DNA from: Candidatus Colimorpha pelethequi
Lineage (GTDB): Bacteria; Bacteroidota; Bacteroidia; Bacteroidales; P3
Direction: 5' to 3'
DNA length: 64,000 bases
NCBI GenBank assembly: GCA_018064245.1
Contig: JAGHVO010000020.1
Coordinates: 1-64,000, forward strand
Within the stretch, counting starts at the first letter, position 1; each line of letters opens with the position of its first letter. Below the pieces are notes generated by a model that was not told the DNA's origin, did not search any database, and worked only from the letters and a program-made list of their open reading frames with translations. Position numbers and translations under genes: made by a program. Positions 56,708 to 64,000 of this stretch are shown piece by piece.

Positions 56708-56770
56708 TTATCAAATTGAGAATTGAGAATGTAAAACCTAATCACTATTCACAAAATCACACAATAATTC
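56708..56770 (+). repeat. Spacer repeats (AATTGAGAATTGAGAAT- and AATCACTATTCAC-type)
   Basis: AAATTGAGAATTGAGAATGT and CCTAATCACTATTCACAAAA lie between xerD and the kinase gene. The second is an inverted copy of the GTGAATAGTGATTAGG family. Confidence 0.55.
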
Positions 56771-56829
56771 CCTAAGATACGTCGTTATATTAAATTCACG
56801 GAAAACAATCGATAAAATACACTATAAAA

Positions 56830-57699
56830 ATGAACGTTGAAGAATACATTGTGGCAAGACTTAACGCCTTGATGCACACCAATGACGCCGAAATCGTCAA
56901 ACGATTGGAGGGCGGTATGAGCAATTACACCTATGTGGTGGAATCTCAAGGAAAGAAATATACCTACCGCGTGCCAGGCAAATTCGCAGAGAAATTCGTT
57001 GACAGAGATGACGAACTGCTCAATCTTCGCGAAATCGACCAATTGGGCTTGAGCAATGTCACCACATACGTGGAAGTACGTTCTGGTGAGAAACTGGCTG
57101 AATATGTGGAAGGTACCATCATGTCCGAGACAGATGTCGTTTCATACAACCAGATGTCTGTCGCTGCACTGAAGAAGATCCATTCCAGCAAGGTACATTT
57201 CAAGGACTACAATGCTTTTGGTCGTCTTGACGACGATGAGCGTTATTGTCGAGAGACTGGTTTCTCCCATCCCGATGAGTATCTTGCACTACGTCATAAA
57301 CTTGACGAGATGCGTCGCACCCATGCCGCTGTACCCCAAGTTCCTTGCCATTGCGACTACCAACCTACCAATTTGGTCATCCAAGGCGAAAAACTTTTTG
57401 TCCTTGACTGGGAGTTCGCCGGTATGAACGACCCATTCTACGATATCGCTTGCTATGGTAACGCTGGTTTTGACAAGGCTCTTTCCTTGCTTGACGCCTA
57501 TTTGGGACGCAAGGCCAACAAAGAGGAGTTGCAGCGTCTCTATTTCCATCGTGCATTCCAGTGCCTCCAGTGGTACAATGTAGCCATCTTCAAAGACCGT
57601 GTAGGGCTCAGCAAAGACCTCAACATGGACTTCAACCAAGTGGCGCTGATGTTCCTTGGTATGGCAAAAGACCTTATCGAAAATTACGAGAACTTGTAA
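56830..57699 (+). CDS. Choline/ethanolamine kinase-like phosphotransferase (LicA/APH family)
   Basis: Cytosolic protein-kinase-like fold of 289 residues. RLEGGMSNYTYVV near residue 25 forms the glycine-rich loop, CHCDYQPTNLVI near 175 carries the HxDxxxxN catalytic loop, and VLDWEFAGMNDPFYDIA near 190 the metal-binding DxE motif of choline/ethanolamine kinases. It probably phosphorylates choline, ethanolamine or another small alcohol; the substrate is not certain. A licC-type cytidylyltransferase is not adjacent. The start is the first ATG after an AT-rich leader, and the gene is preceded and followed by spacer repeats. Confidence 0.82.
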   Translation: MNVEEYIVARLNALMHTNDAEIVKRLEGGMSNYTYVVESQGKKYTYRVPGKFAEKFVDRDDELLNLREIDQLGLSNVTTYVEVRSGEKLAEYVEGTIMSETDVVSYNQMSVAALKKIHSSKVHFKDYNAFGRLDDDERYCRETGFSHPDEYLALRHKLDEMRRTHAAVPQVPCHCDYQPTNLVIQGEKLFVLDWEFAGMNDPFYDIACYGNAGFDKALSLLDAYLGRKANKEELQRLYFHRAFQCLQWYNVAIFKDRVGLSKDLNMDFNQVALMFLGMAKDLIENYENL

Positions 57700-57704
57700 C
57701 CTGT

Positions 57705-57770
57705 TGTGAGTAGAATCGACAATCTACCATTCAAACTCTTAACTCTTAACTCAATAACTCTTAACTTTTC
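57705..57770 (+). repeat. Spacer repeat (AACTCTTAACTCTTAACTC-type)
   Basis: Before sufB: CAAACTCTTAACTCTTAACT, CAATAACTCTTAACTTTTC. Same family as at 5220 and 14740. Confidence 0.6.
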
Positions 57771-57772
57771 TC

Positions 57773-59221
57773 ATGTCCGAAAAGAACAACGACATCATCC
57801 AACAAGTCACGAACGAAGAATACAAATGGGGCTTCGTGACGGATATTGACACTGACACTATTGGCAAAGGTCTCAACGAAGACGTTATCCGCCTTATCTC
57901 CCAAAAGAAGAACGAACCTGAGTGGTTGCTCGAATTCCGCCTTAAAGCTTTTCGCCGTTGGCGTCAGATGGAAGAGCCAGACTGGGCACATCTGGATTAT
58001 GAAAAAGTTGACTATCAAGACATCATCTATTATGCTGCTCCTAAGCAGCAGGAACAGAAAAAAAGTCTTGACGAGGTGGATCCCGAGTTACTTGCCACTT
58101 TCGACAAGCTCGGAATCCCTTTGCGTGAACAGAAACAGCTTGCAGGCGTGGCATACGATGCCATTATGGACTCTGTTTCCGTCAAGACCACTTCGCAAAA
58201 AATGCTCGAAGAACAGGGCATACTCTTTTGCCCTATCAGCGAGGCGGTACAGAAATACCCAGACCTCGTCAAGCAGTATATGGGAAGCGTAGTTCCTGCT
58301 GGCGACAATTTCTTTGCTGCACTCAATTCCGCAGTCTTCAGTGACGGTTCTTTCTGCTATATCCCTAAGGGTGTTCGTTGTCCTATCGAGCTCTCTTCGT
58401 ATTTCCGTATCAATGCCAAAGGTACGGGTCAGTTTGAACGTACCCTTATCATCGCCGACGAAGGCGCCTATGTCTCCTACATGGAAGGCTGCACCGCTCC
58501 TCAACGTGATGAGAACCAGCTCCACGCTGCTATCGTCGAGATTGTTGCTCTTAAAGATGCAGAGGTTAAATATAGTACTGTACAGAATTGGTATCCAGGC
58601 GACAAAGACGGCAAGGGCGGTATCTACAACTTTGTCACTAAGCGTGGCATCTGCAAGGGCTCTCACAGCAAAATCTCTTGGACGCAGGTGGAGACGGGAT
58701 CGGCAGTTACTTGGAAATACCCCAGTTGCATCCTTCAGGGCGACGATTCCACCGCCGAGTTCTACAGCGTGGCAGTTACCAACAACTATCAGCAGGCCGA
58801 CACCGGTACCAAGATGATTCACATTGGCAAAAACACTCGAAGCACTATTATGTCAAAGGGTATCAGCGCAGGTCATAGTCAGAACTCCTACCGTGGTCTT
58901 GTGCAGATCAACAAAAGCGCCGAAAATGCACGCAATTTCTCGCAGTGCGACTCCCTTTTGTTGGGTGATACCTGCGGCGCTCATACTTGGCCCTACATCA
59001 AAGCCAACAACACCACCGCCATTCTTGAGCACGAGGCCACTACCAGCAAGATTTCTGAAGACCAGCTTTTCTATTGCCAGCAACGTGGCATTTCTCCCGA
59101 AAGCGCTGTGGGTCTTATCGTCAACGGCTACGCCAAGGATGTGCTCAAAAAACTTCCCATGGAATTTGCCGTAGAAGCGCAGAAACTTCTCAGCATCTCT
59201 CTTGAAGGAAGCGTGGGATAA
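57773..59221 (+). CDS. sufB: Fe-S cluster assembly scaffold protein SufB
   Basis: Cytosolic scaffold of 482 residues (family about 480-495) that builds iron-sulfur clusters with SufC and SufD. The body is the right-handed beta-helix region with [40 protein letters not shown] and the conserved [16 protein letters not shown] segment, [19 protein letters not shown], and the C-terminal [15 protein letters not shown] [20 protein letters not shown] with the conserved cysteine. Structure is complete. sufC and sufD do not follow: a 62-base low-complexity spacer and then an RNA methyltransferase come next. They must be elsewhere in the genome. Confidence 0.95.
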   Translation: MSEKNNDIIQQVTNEEYKWGFVTDIDTDTIGKGLNEDVIRLISQKKNEPEWLLEFRLKAFRRWRQMEEPDWAHLDYEKVDYQDIIYYAAPKQQEQKKSLDEVDPELLATFDKLGIPLREQKQLAGVAYDAIMDSVSVKTTSQKMLEEQGILFCPISEAVQKYPDLVKQYMGSVVPAGDNFFAALNSAVFSDGSFCYIPKGVRCPIELSSYFRINAKGTGQFERTLIIADEGAYVSYMEGCTAPQRDENQLHAAIVEIVALKDAEVKYSTVQNWYPGDKDGKGGIYNFVTKRGICKGSHSKISWTQVETGSAVTWKYPSCILQGDDSTAEFYSVAVTNNYQQADTGTKMIHIGKNTRSTIMSKGISAGHSQNSYRGLVQINKSAENARNFSQCDSLLLGDTCGAHTWPYIKANNTTAILEHEATTSKISEDQLFYCQQRGISPESAVGLIVNGYAKDVLKKLPMEFAVEAQKLLSISLEGSVG

Positions 59222-59231
59222 AAAACGGTTC

Positions 59232-59275
59232 AACGTCAAGGTCAAGGTAAAGGTCAACATCAAGGTTTTAAAGGT
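59232..59275 (+). repeat. Imperfect 6-base tandem repeat after sufB
   Basis: AACGTCAAGGTCAAGGTAAA, GGTCAACATCAAGG is made of diverged AAGGTC units. It occupies the spot where sufC would follow in a standard suf operon. Confidence 0.6.
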
Positions 59276-59283
59276 AACGTAGG

Positions 59284-59826
59284 ATGAAAAAACTGAGTAT
59301 GGAGGAACTCAACCGCATCTCGGTTCAGGAGTTCAAAGAAGTGGAGAAAATTCCGCTCACTGTTGTTTTAGACAATGTGCGAAGTCAGAACAATATAGGT
59401 TCGGTCTTTCGTACGTCCGATGCTTTTCGGGTAGAACGAATCTGTCTTTGTGGCATCTGCTCCACACCGCCACATCGTGACATTCATAAAACGGCTCTTG
59501 GCGCAGAGGATTCCGTTGATTGGACCTATTTTGAAGACAGCGTGGCTTGCGTTCAGTCGCTCAAAGAACAAGGATATAAAGTATATGCCATTGAGCAAGT
59601 CGATGATAGCATCAAACTTGACAAATTGTCCCAAAGTTTGACATTGGATGCAAAGGATAAAGTCGCCATCGTATTTGGCAACGAAGTCGAGGGTGTTATG
59701 GATGAGGTCATTGCACTTTGTGACGGCAGTATTGAAATTCCACAATTCGGAACCAAACACTCTCTCAACATCTCTTGCGCCGCCGCAATAGTTTTGTGGG
59801 AATTCTTCCAATTACTTAAGAAATAG
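59284..59826 (+). CDS. TrmH/SpoU family RNA 2'-O-methyltransferase
   Basis: Cytosolic SPOUT methyltransferase of 180 residues. Motif 1 is VLDNVRSQNNIGSVFRTSDA near residue 30-47, with the catalytic asparagine and arginine. Motif 2 is VAIVFGNEVEGV near 130, and motif 3 SIEIPQFGTKHSLNISCAAA near 150 completes the SAM-binding knot. The protein is short, without the N-terminal substrate domain of RlmB, so the target (tRNA or rRNA) is not predictable. It lies after sufB and 21 bases before the thioesterase gene. Confidence 0.88.
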   Translation: MKKLSMEELNRISVQEFKEVEKIPLTVVLDNVRSQNNIGSVFRTSDAFRVERICLCGICSTPPHRDIHKTALGAEDSVDWTYFEDSVACVQSLKEQGYKVYAIEQVDDSIKLDKLSQSLTLDAKDKVAIVFGNEVEGVMDEVIALCDGSIEIPQFGTKHSLNISCAAAIVLWEFFQLLKK

Positions 59827-59847
59827 TCATTCAATTCGCAATTTTCA

Positions 59848-60249
59848 ATGTCAATGACGCTCGACGATATTCGTCAAACTTTCTCCAAGGACCTATACGC
59901 AACAGAGGCTACTGGTGTACAAATCCTAGAAGTGGGCGACCATTTTGCTCGTTGCGGCGTTACGCTCACTCCAATACATCGCAATGCCATGGGGTCAGTG
60001 ATGGGGGGTGTGTTGTTCACTATTGCCGATTTCGCCTTTGCCGTAGCTGCCAATAGCAATGGTCTGGAATGGGTCTCTTTGGAAAGTTCTATCCACTATC
60101 TTTCTTCAGCACCCTCGCAACAAATCTTTGCTTCAACCAAGTGCATCCGCCAAGGTCGCACCACCTGCCTCTACGAAATAGAAATACGCAACGAGTCGGA
60201 CAAATTGTTGGCAATTGTCACCACATCGGGGATGAAAGTTAACTCATAA
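59848..60249 (+). CDS. PaaI-type hotdog-fold thioesterase
   Basis: Cytosolic protein of 133 residues. GSVMGGVLFTIADFAFAVAAN (near 50-70) is the hotdog central helix with the PaaI-type G-G-x-x-F-x-x-x-D pattern, whose aspartate polarises water for acyl-CoA hydrolysis. The preceding HRNAMG carries the conserved N and G. The substrate is a CoA thioester, perhaps an aromatic or medium-chain one. It shares the strand of the RNA methyltransferase and ends near a weak hairpin shared with the convergent gene at 60308. Confidence 0.85.
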   Translation: MSMTLDDIRQTFSKDLYATEATGVQILEVGDHFARCGVTLTPIHRNAMGSVMGGVLFTIADFAFAVAANSNGLEWVSLESSIHYLSSAPSQQIFASTKCIRQGRTTCLYEIEIRNESDKLLAIVTTSGMKVNS

Positions 60250-60284
60250 GAGAATTAAGAAGTTGTGTACATATGAGATAAAAT

Positions 60285-60306
60285 GGTCAAATGTTTGAAA
60301 TTGACC
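60285..60306 (-). terminator. Weak hairpin between convergent genes
   Basis: GGTCAA (60285-60290) pairs with TTGACC (60301-60306) around a 10-base loop; on the minus strand ATTTTATC follows. Only six base pairs, so weak. Confidence 0.3.
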
Positions 60307-60307
60307 G

Positions 60308-62935
60308 CTATTCTGTTATTTTCTTTGCTTCCACTTGGGCTTTTATCCAAGGTTTGGACATGTCGAACAGTTCTTCGATAGGCAGCGCCAACTTTTCAAC
60401 CAGCATGTGGGTGTTTTCTTGGTGTTCAATGCTTTCGAGTTCGCTCTTGATGTGATTCCAATCGTGGTTGGCATATAGCAACGGCACAAAGTTGTAGAGG
60501 TCGAAATTCTTGATGACCATATTGTCGATGCCAGTAGTCTCTATTCTTGAATGAGCTCTTGCCAAGCGGATTTCGCCCACTTCTTCCAATACATGCAAGT
60601 ATTTTTCATAAAGCACATATTCGTTGAGCAGAAAGGCTGTGGCTGTGTCGCTGAGATTGTTCCAAACAATGGTGGGCAACGGTTTTGACACAAAACGTCC
60701 CAGCATAAACGCTCCAGCAGTCAATCCCGAGATGCCACGGATGAGGCAGGCTTCGCAGGCTTGCTTGAAAAAAACTATCTTGTTGTTGTTGTAGAGCAGG
60801 TTGAATACCCTTGATTGATCTTGATGGTCGCCCATCTTGCTTTCAAGCACTTGTTTAATGTATAGGTCTGAATGGTCTTGATACCAATTGTTTACGATAA
60901 TCATTGCCTGCTCTGGCTTGTTCTGTAAGTCGCAGCGTATCAGTCGTGCCAAGGTGTCCACGTCGGCGATGTAGTTGGCCTTGGTGGAGTTCACGATTTC
61001 CTGGTATTGGGCATAGGCGACTTTCATGTCTTCGAAAAACACTTTCTCTTCGTCGTTCAGCTCCACGGGTTCGTTGTTGAGATATTTGGTGAATCGTGCA
61101 GGCTTGAAGTCGGCGACACCTTTGTAGATGGTTTGCCGTTTGCTTGAAACGGTGATCATGTCCATCTCCTTGAGTTCCAAACCGTCTTCGTTAATCAGTT
61201 TGTCGCCTTCCTTGCGAATGCCGAAACTCTGCAAATCCATGAATGCAGGAATGCCGTAGCCTCGGCAAGCCGTAACCACATGAATGGCTGCGGGAGTCAT
61301 ACTCATGATGGCGTCCACCTCGTTGAGTGTGATGGTGTCTTCGGGAATAAATCTGTCTTGGCAAAGGCAAACGTTCATTCCCAAGCTTTTCAGTTCGTGG
61401 GCTTTCATCGCACTGAAACAGAGCGTTGCCGTGATGGCGGTACGCGGCAGCACACTCAGTCCTTTGCCGAAATATTGCAGTTTCTCCAACGACGAATCGT
61501 CAATAGAAGCCGAAATGATTTGTCGGAGGTGGTAAGGCTTGATGAGATCCATCACCTGCGGCTCGTCAATCATGCCTTCTTGGTACAGGTTAATGGCAGA
61601 AAGCAGCGCGGCACGGCCCGTCATTTCCGACATATTGAGTTGTAGCACAGAGAAAAGGCTCACTTTGTGGTGCAATGTCTCCACGGCAAACTCAATGGTA
61701 ACGGGCGAGTGGTGGCGCATCTCCAATTTCTTAAGCAGGGGATGGAAGTGATAGACGGCAGGGAAGATGTCCTTGATTTCGTTTCGGTTATGATAGCAGC
61801 GGTCTTCCGAAGTAACGTCTCCCGTCATGATTTCCTCACCGAAAATATTTCTGTAACTTTCAATTTGACAACCACTTCCAGTGCGACTGTGGTGACTGTA
61901 AAGCACGCCTGGGTAGGACTCGTTGTTGCCGATGGTCCACACCATTTTTTGCAAGATGAACGAAGGAAATGCCTGTTTGCCTTGCATGAAGGTCAGGATG
62001 AGGTCCTGGTTTTCGATGTAGAAATCGCGTACATGTAAAATCAGTCTTATGGCCTGGTAATGAGCGTCGTGCAGCGTGCGCTCACCTTCCGTTCCGGTAG
62101 CGATGATTTTCTGCTCCATTTCTTCGATGCGAGCAGTCTGCATCTCGTTCGATAGCTCAATGTCGCTTTTTTCGTAACGATGTTCAATCTTGAGCATTTG
62201 GCAGATGCTGTGCAACGTGCTCAAATAGACTCGGTTGGCCATTGTTTCGGTATGGTTCAACCTAAAACCTTCGTAAGCCTCTCTTGTCATACCAATGTTT
62301 AGCAACGTAGGCATGAGTCCTGGAATGTATTGAGGCATTGCGCAGCGAATGGCGAAAACAAGCGGATGACGCGAGTCTCCCAACTTGTTGCCGGTCATTA
62401 TTTCAAGGTTGGTTATTGCATGTTCAATCAATTCGGGCATGTGCTCGGGATGGTTGAATGCCGCTGCAGTGATGATGCAAAAATCAGGCACAGGATAGCA
62501 GTTTCGCGTAAGGTCAAGCAGGATGCGTCCTTTGTGGCTGATTTCTTCGTCTGTGAAATTACCTGTTGTAAGTGTGGTAATCAGTTCGTTGCTGTCCCAC
62601 AATGGATTTGCCTGGGCGTATTCTTGGCAGTTCTTCCAAAATGCGTCACGACTTTTTTCAAGTTCCTCATGATGTTCTTTTTCGTTGAGAAGCAAGTTGA
62701 AATAGTCCTCACGTTCTTTGTCGTGCAATTTCAGAAGGTAGAACATATCGTACCAACGAGGAGGAAACTCCTTGACAGATCCGTCGTTGTCGGTGTAAAT
62801 CACCGTGCCAGGTTTGTTGCCCTCCAAGGTGTTGGCAATGTCGTCGTTGTCTTTGTTGAAGATTTCGCGGCCTTCCTTGGCGTAAAGCCGAATCATGTAG
62901 TAATTGGGGTAACTTGCTCGAATTAAGAAACTCAT
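60308..62935 (-). CDS. Divergent PPDK-like protein with phosphohistidine swivel domain but no PEP/pyruvate barrel
   Basis: 875 residues with no signal or membrane segment. It aligns with the canonical ppdK of this window in several places. HPLVFAIRC and YIPGLMPTLLNIGM (190-216) match [27 protein letters not shown] in order; IGNNESYPGVLYSHHSRTGSG (335-355) matches GDNSATGVAFTRNPATGD; TIEFAV...VLQLN (413-434) matches the E-x-Q-x-R site but with N434 in place of R; TGRAALLSAINLYQEGMIDE matches TGVAALTMATDMLKEGLIDE; AIHVVTACRGYGIP (550-563) matches TSHAALVARGWGK with the phosphohistidine H552 kept. Instead of the PEP barrel, residues about 606-875 are a helical domain without any PPDK motif. Also the N-terminal 140 residues are unlike PPDK. 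A phosphotransfer or regulatory role is an inference. Confidence 0.75.
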   Translation of the reverse strand: MSFLIRASYPNYYMIRLYAKEGREIFNKDNDDIANTLEGNKPGTVIYTDNDGSVKEFPPRWYDMFYLLKLHDKEREDYFNLLLNEKEHHEELEKSRDAFWKNCQEYAQANPLWDSNELITTLTTGNFTDEEISHKGRILLDLTRNCYPVPDFCIITAAAFNHPEHMPELIEHAITNLEIMTGNKLGDSRHPLVFAIRCAMPQYIPGLMPTLLNIGMTREAYEGFRLNHTETMANRVYLSTLHSICQMLKIEHRYEKSDIELSNEMQTARIEEMEQKIIATGTEGERTLHDAHYQAIRLILHVRDFYIENQDLILTFMQGKQAFPSFILQKMVWTIGNNESYPGVLYSHHSRTGSGCQIESYRNIFGEEIMTGDVTSEDRCYHNRNEIKDIFPAVYHFHPLLKKLEMRHHSPVTIEFAVETLHHKVSLFSVLQLNMSEMTGRAALLSAINLYQEGMIDEPQVMDLIKPYHLRQIISASIDDSSLEKLQYFGKGLSVLPRTAITATLCFSAMKAHELKSLGMNVCLCQDRFIPEDTITLNEVDAIMSMTPAAIHVVTACRGYGIPAFMDLQSFGIRKEGDKLINEDGLELKEMDMITVSSKRQTIYKGVADFKPARFTKYLNNEPVELNDEEKVFFEDMKVAYAQYQEIVNSTKANYIADVDTLARLIRCDLQNKPEQAMIIVNNWYQDHSDLYIKQVLESKMGDHQDQSRVFNLLYNNNKIVFFKQACEACLIRGISGLTAGAFMLGRFVSKPLPTIVWNNLSDTATAFLLNEYVLYEKYLHVLEEVGEIRLARAHSRIETTGIDNMVIKNFDLYNFVPLLYANHDWNHIKSELESIEHQENTHMLVEKLALPIEELFDMSKPWIKAQVEAKKITE

Positions 62936-62944
62936 GATGTAGTG

Positions 62945-62995
62945 TGTAATAGTTTTAAGTTTTAAGCTTTAAGTTTTATGTTGTAAGGGCTATTT
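62945..62995 (-). repeat. Spacer repeats (AAGTTTTAAG- and CAATTGTCAATT-type)
   Basis: Between the S41 peptidase and PPDK-like genes: TTTTAAGTTTTAAGCTTTAA, GTTTTATG and TTTGTCAATTGTCAATTATC. In reverse complement the first is the AACTTAAAACTT family. Confidence 0.55.
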
Positions 62996-62996
62996 G

Positions 62997-64000
62997 TCAA
63001 TTGTCAATTATCCAATCGCAAGCCCTTTCTATCACATTGTCGATTCCGATGGCTATGGAGTCTTTGTCGAGAATGACGTACAGGTCGGGAGGTACTCCGT
63101 TTTCGTAGTTGTTGCCGTCCAAGGCGATGGTGCGTGTTACAGGGAAACGATATCTCCATCCGTTTGGCAATTCTCCTCCGTTTGGCAAGCCTAATCCGCC
63201 GCCGGTAGTGTCGCCCACAAGAATCATGTTTTCGTAACCTTGTGTGCAGATGGCGAAAGTAGATGTTGCGCTATAGGAACCTCTGTCCACCAGCACCGCG
63301 ACGGGTTTTGCATAAGGCTTGAAATCACCGCAGTCGGCTGGTGCATAGAGCGTTTGTCTTGGCCCGAAATCTTCGTGTTTGGGACCATTCTTGATTTGTG
63401 TCGTATAAAGTGCTTGGCCGTGGTTTGGCATGATTTGGAGCAGGTTCCAGATATTTGCGACGCTGCCGCCTCCATTCTGTCGTAGGTCGAGGATGATGCC
63501 TTTTGCCTTTGGATATTGCTTGATGATGTAGTCCATCTGGCTGGCACTTACTGCGTTGGAGAACGATGCATAGCGGATATAGATGACATTGCTGTCTCTT
63601 AGGCAGTTGTGTTGTAAGTTGCCTGTTGAATGATGGTTGATGGTGAGGTAGTTGAGCATTACCACGTTCCAGTCGAGATTGCTCTGGGCATACATCTTGT
63701 AGTAGATGGAATCGCTATGCGACGCGTCGAAGGTTGCGATGAGGTTTACATGTCCATCTTTTAGTGTATTGAGCATTTCTGCCATAATGCTGAACAATTG
63801 CTCATTAGACATTCCGTCATAAACCTTTGGTCGAAGTGTGTCATATACCATCTGCCAATCCACATCCTTGACATCGAAAAAGGAGTATTGCTGGTCGATG
63901 CGCTCCCAAAGATAGTCGAACGATTCCACGGCACTACCTTGAGGGTCGTCATCCATCAAGGCTTTTTCGCATCCAATAGTCAGCAAGCATCCGATAAATA
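62997..64000 (-). CDS. S41 family peptidase lipoprotein (5' end outside window)
   Basis: The frame stays open to the window edge at base 64000, so the start lies beyond it; the visible beginning FIGCLLTIGC is the end of a lipoprotein signal with the acyl cysteine in LTIGC. The mature part of about 320 residues has an N-terminal helical domain (YLWERIDQQYSFFDV), no clear PDZ domain, and the C-terminal processing protease fold: VIYIRYASF, ILDLRQNGGGSVAN, the nucleophilic serine in DRGSYSATSTFA and the following VGDTTGGGLGLPNGG. It is expected on the outer side of a membrane. It is upstream of the PPDK-like gene in the same direction; no functional link is visible. Confidence 0.82.
   Translation of the reverse strand, partial: FIGCLLTIGCEKALMDDDPQGSAVESFDYLWERIDQQYSFFDVKDVDWQMVYDTLRPKVYDGMSNEQLFSIMAEMLNTLKDGHVNLIATFDASHSDSIYYKMYAQSNLDWNVVMLNYLTINHHSTGNLQHNCLRDSNVIYIRYASFSNAVSASQMDYIIKQYPKAKGIILDLRQNGGGSVANIWNLLQIMPNHGQALYTTQIKNGPKHEDFGPRQTLYAPADCGDFKPYAKPVAVLVDRGSYSATSTFAICTQGYENMILVGDTTGGGLGLPNGGELPNGWRYRFPVTRTIALDGNNYENGVPPDLYVILDKDSIAIGIDNVIERACDWIIDN

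Overview
The window looks like chromosomal core genome of a member of the Bacteroidales (phylum Bacteroidota). The evidence is several promoters of the form TTG-N19-21-TAnnTTTG, two proteins with type IX secretion C-terminal sorting domains, a TamL-like lipoprotein, a DUF2723 glycosyltransferase, an ExbB-membrane protein-ExbD-ExbD proton-channel operon, ATP-type pckA beside ppdK, and a eukaryote/archaeal-type ProS. No rRNA, tRNA, CRISPR array, prophage or complete insertion sequence was seen.

Layout. 1-2170: tail of a helicase-nuclease protein and a secreted protein of unknown role. 2227-6300: a sugar block with FucP symporter, mutarotase, a cytidylyltransferase-GHMP kinase fusion and galE. 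6303-13006: a type IX secreted protein, clpB, and a second, repeat-containing secreted protein. 13230-16068 (minus): lipoprotein, barrel-like protein and a zinc-type COG0523 GTPase. 16273-24165: dnaX (interrupted by one in-frame TAG), a cation/proton antiporter, dapF, ligA, a PagL-like lipid A deacylase and a tRNA methyltransferase. 24274-32315 (minus): the ExbB/ExbD operon, a polyprenyl synthase, a TamL-like assembly protein, waaA and an outer-membrane protein. 32477-41867: proS, aqpZ, ppdK, pckA, a lipoprotein and arginine deiminase. 41969-47652: DUF2723 protein, a small ribbon-helix-helix-like protein, an isolated atpB and pgk. 47740-53439: a YgiQ-type radical SAM protein, a retropepsin-like protein, a BtuF-like binding protein, fabG and an orphan lipoprotein. 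53674-60249: gapA, mtgA, xerD, a choline-kinase-like protein, sufB, an RNA methyltransferase and a thioesterase. 60308-64000 (minus): a highly divergent PPDK-like protein and an S41 peptidase cut by the window edge.

Themes. ppdK, pckA, pgk and gapA place a large part of lower glycolysis and the PEP node here. waaA, the PagL-like enzyme, TamL, the ExbB/ExbD system and several lipoproteins make envelope biogenesis the second theme. Many gene borders carry degenerate low-complexity spacer families (GTGATTAGTGATTAGG-like, AACTCTTAAAACTT-like and TCAACAAnTCAACAA-like), and one of these appears to have been captured inside ligA.

The observations I would follow first are: (1) the 875-residue PPDK-like protein that keeps the phosphohistidine but lacks the PEP/pyruvate barrel, with a canonical ppdK in the same window; (2) the single in-frame TAG exactly between the gamma and tau parts of dnaX; (3) the apparent AUC start codon of tamL; (4) the spacer-type repeat inside ligA; (5) the FucP-linked cytidylyltransferase/GHMP-kinase fusion; (6) atpB separated from other ATP synthase genes and translationally coupled to a small DNA-binding-like protein.
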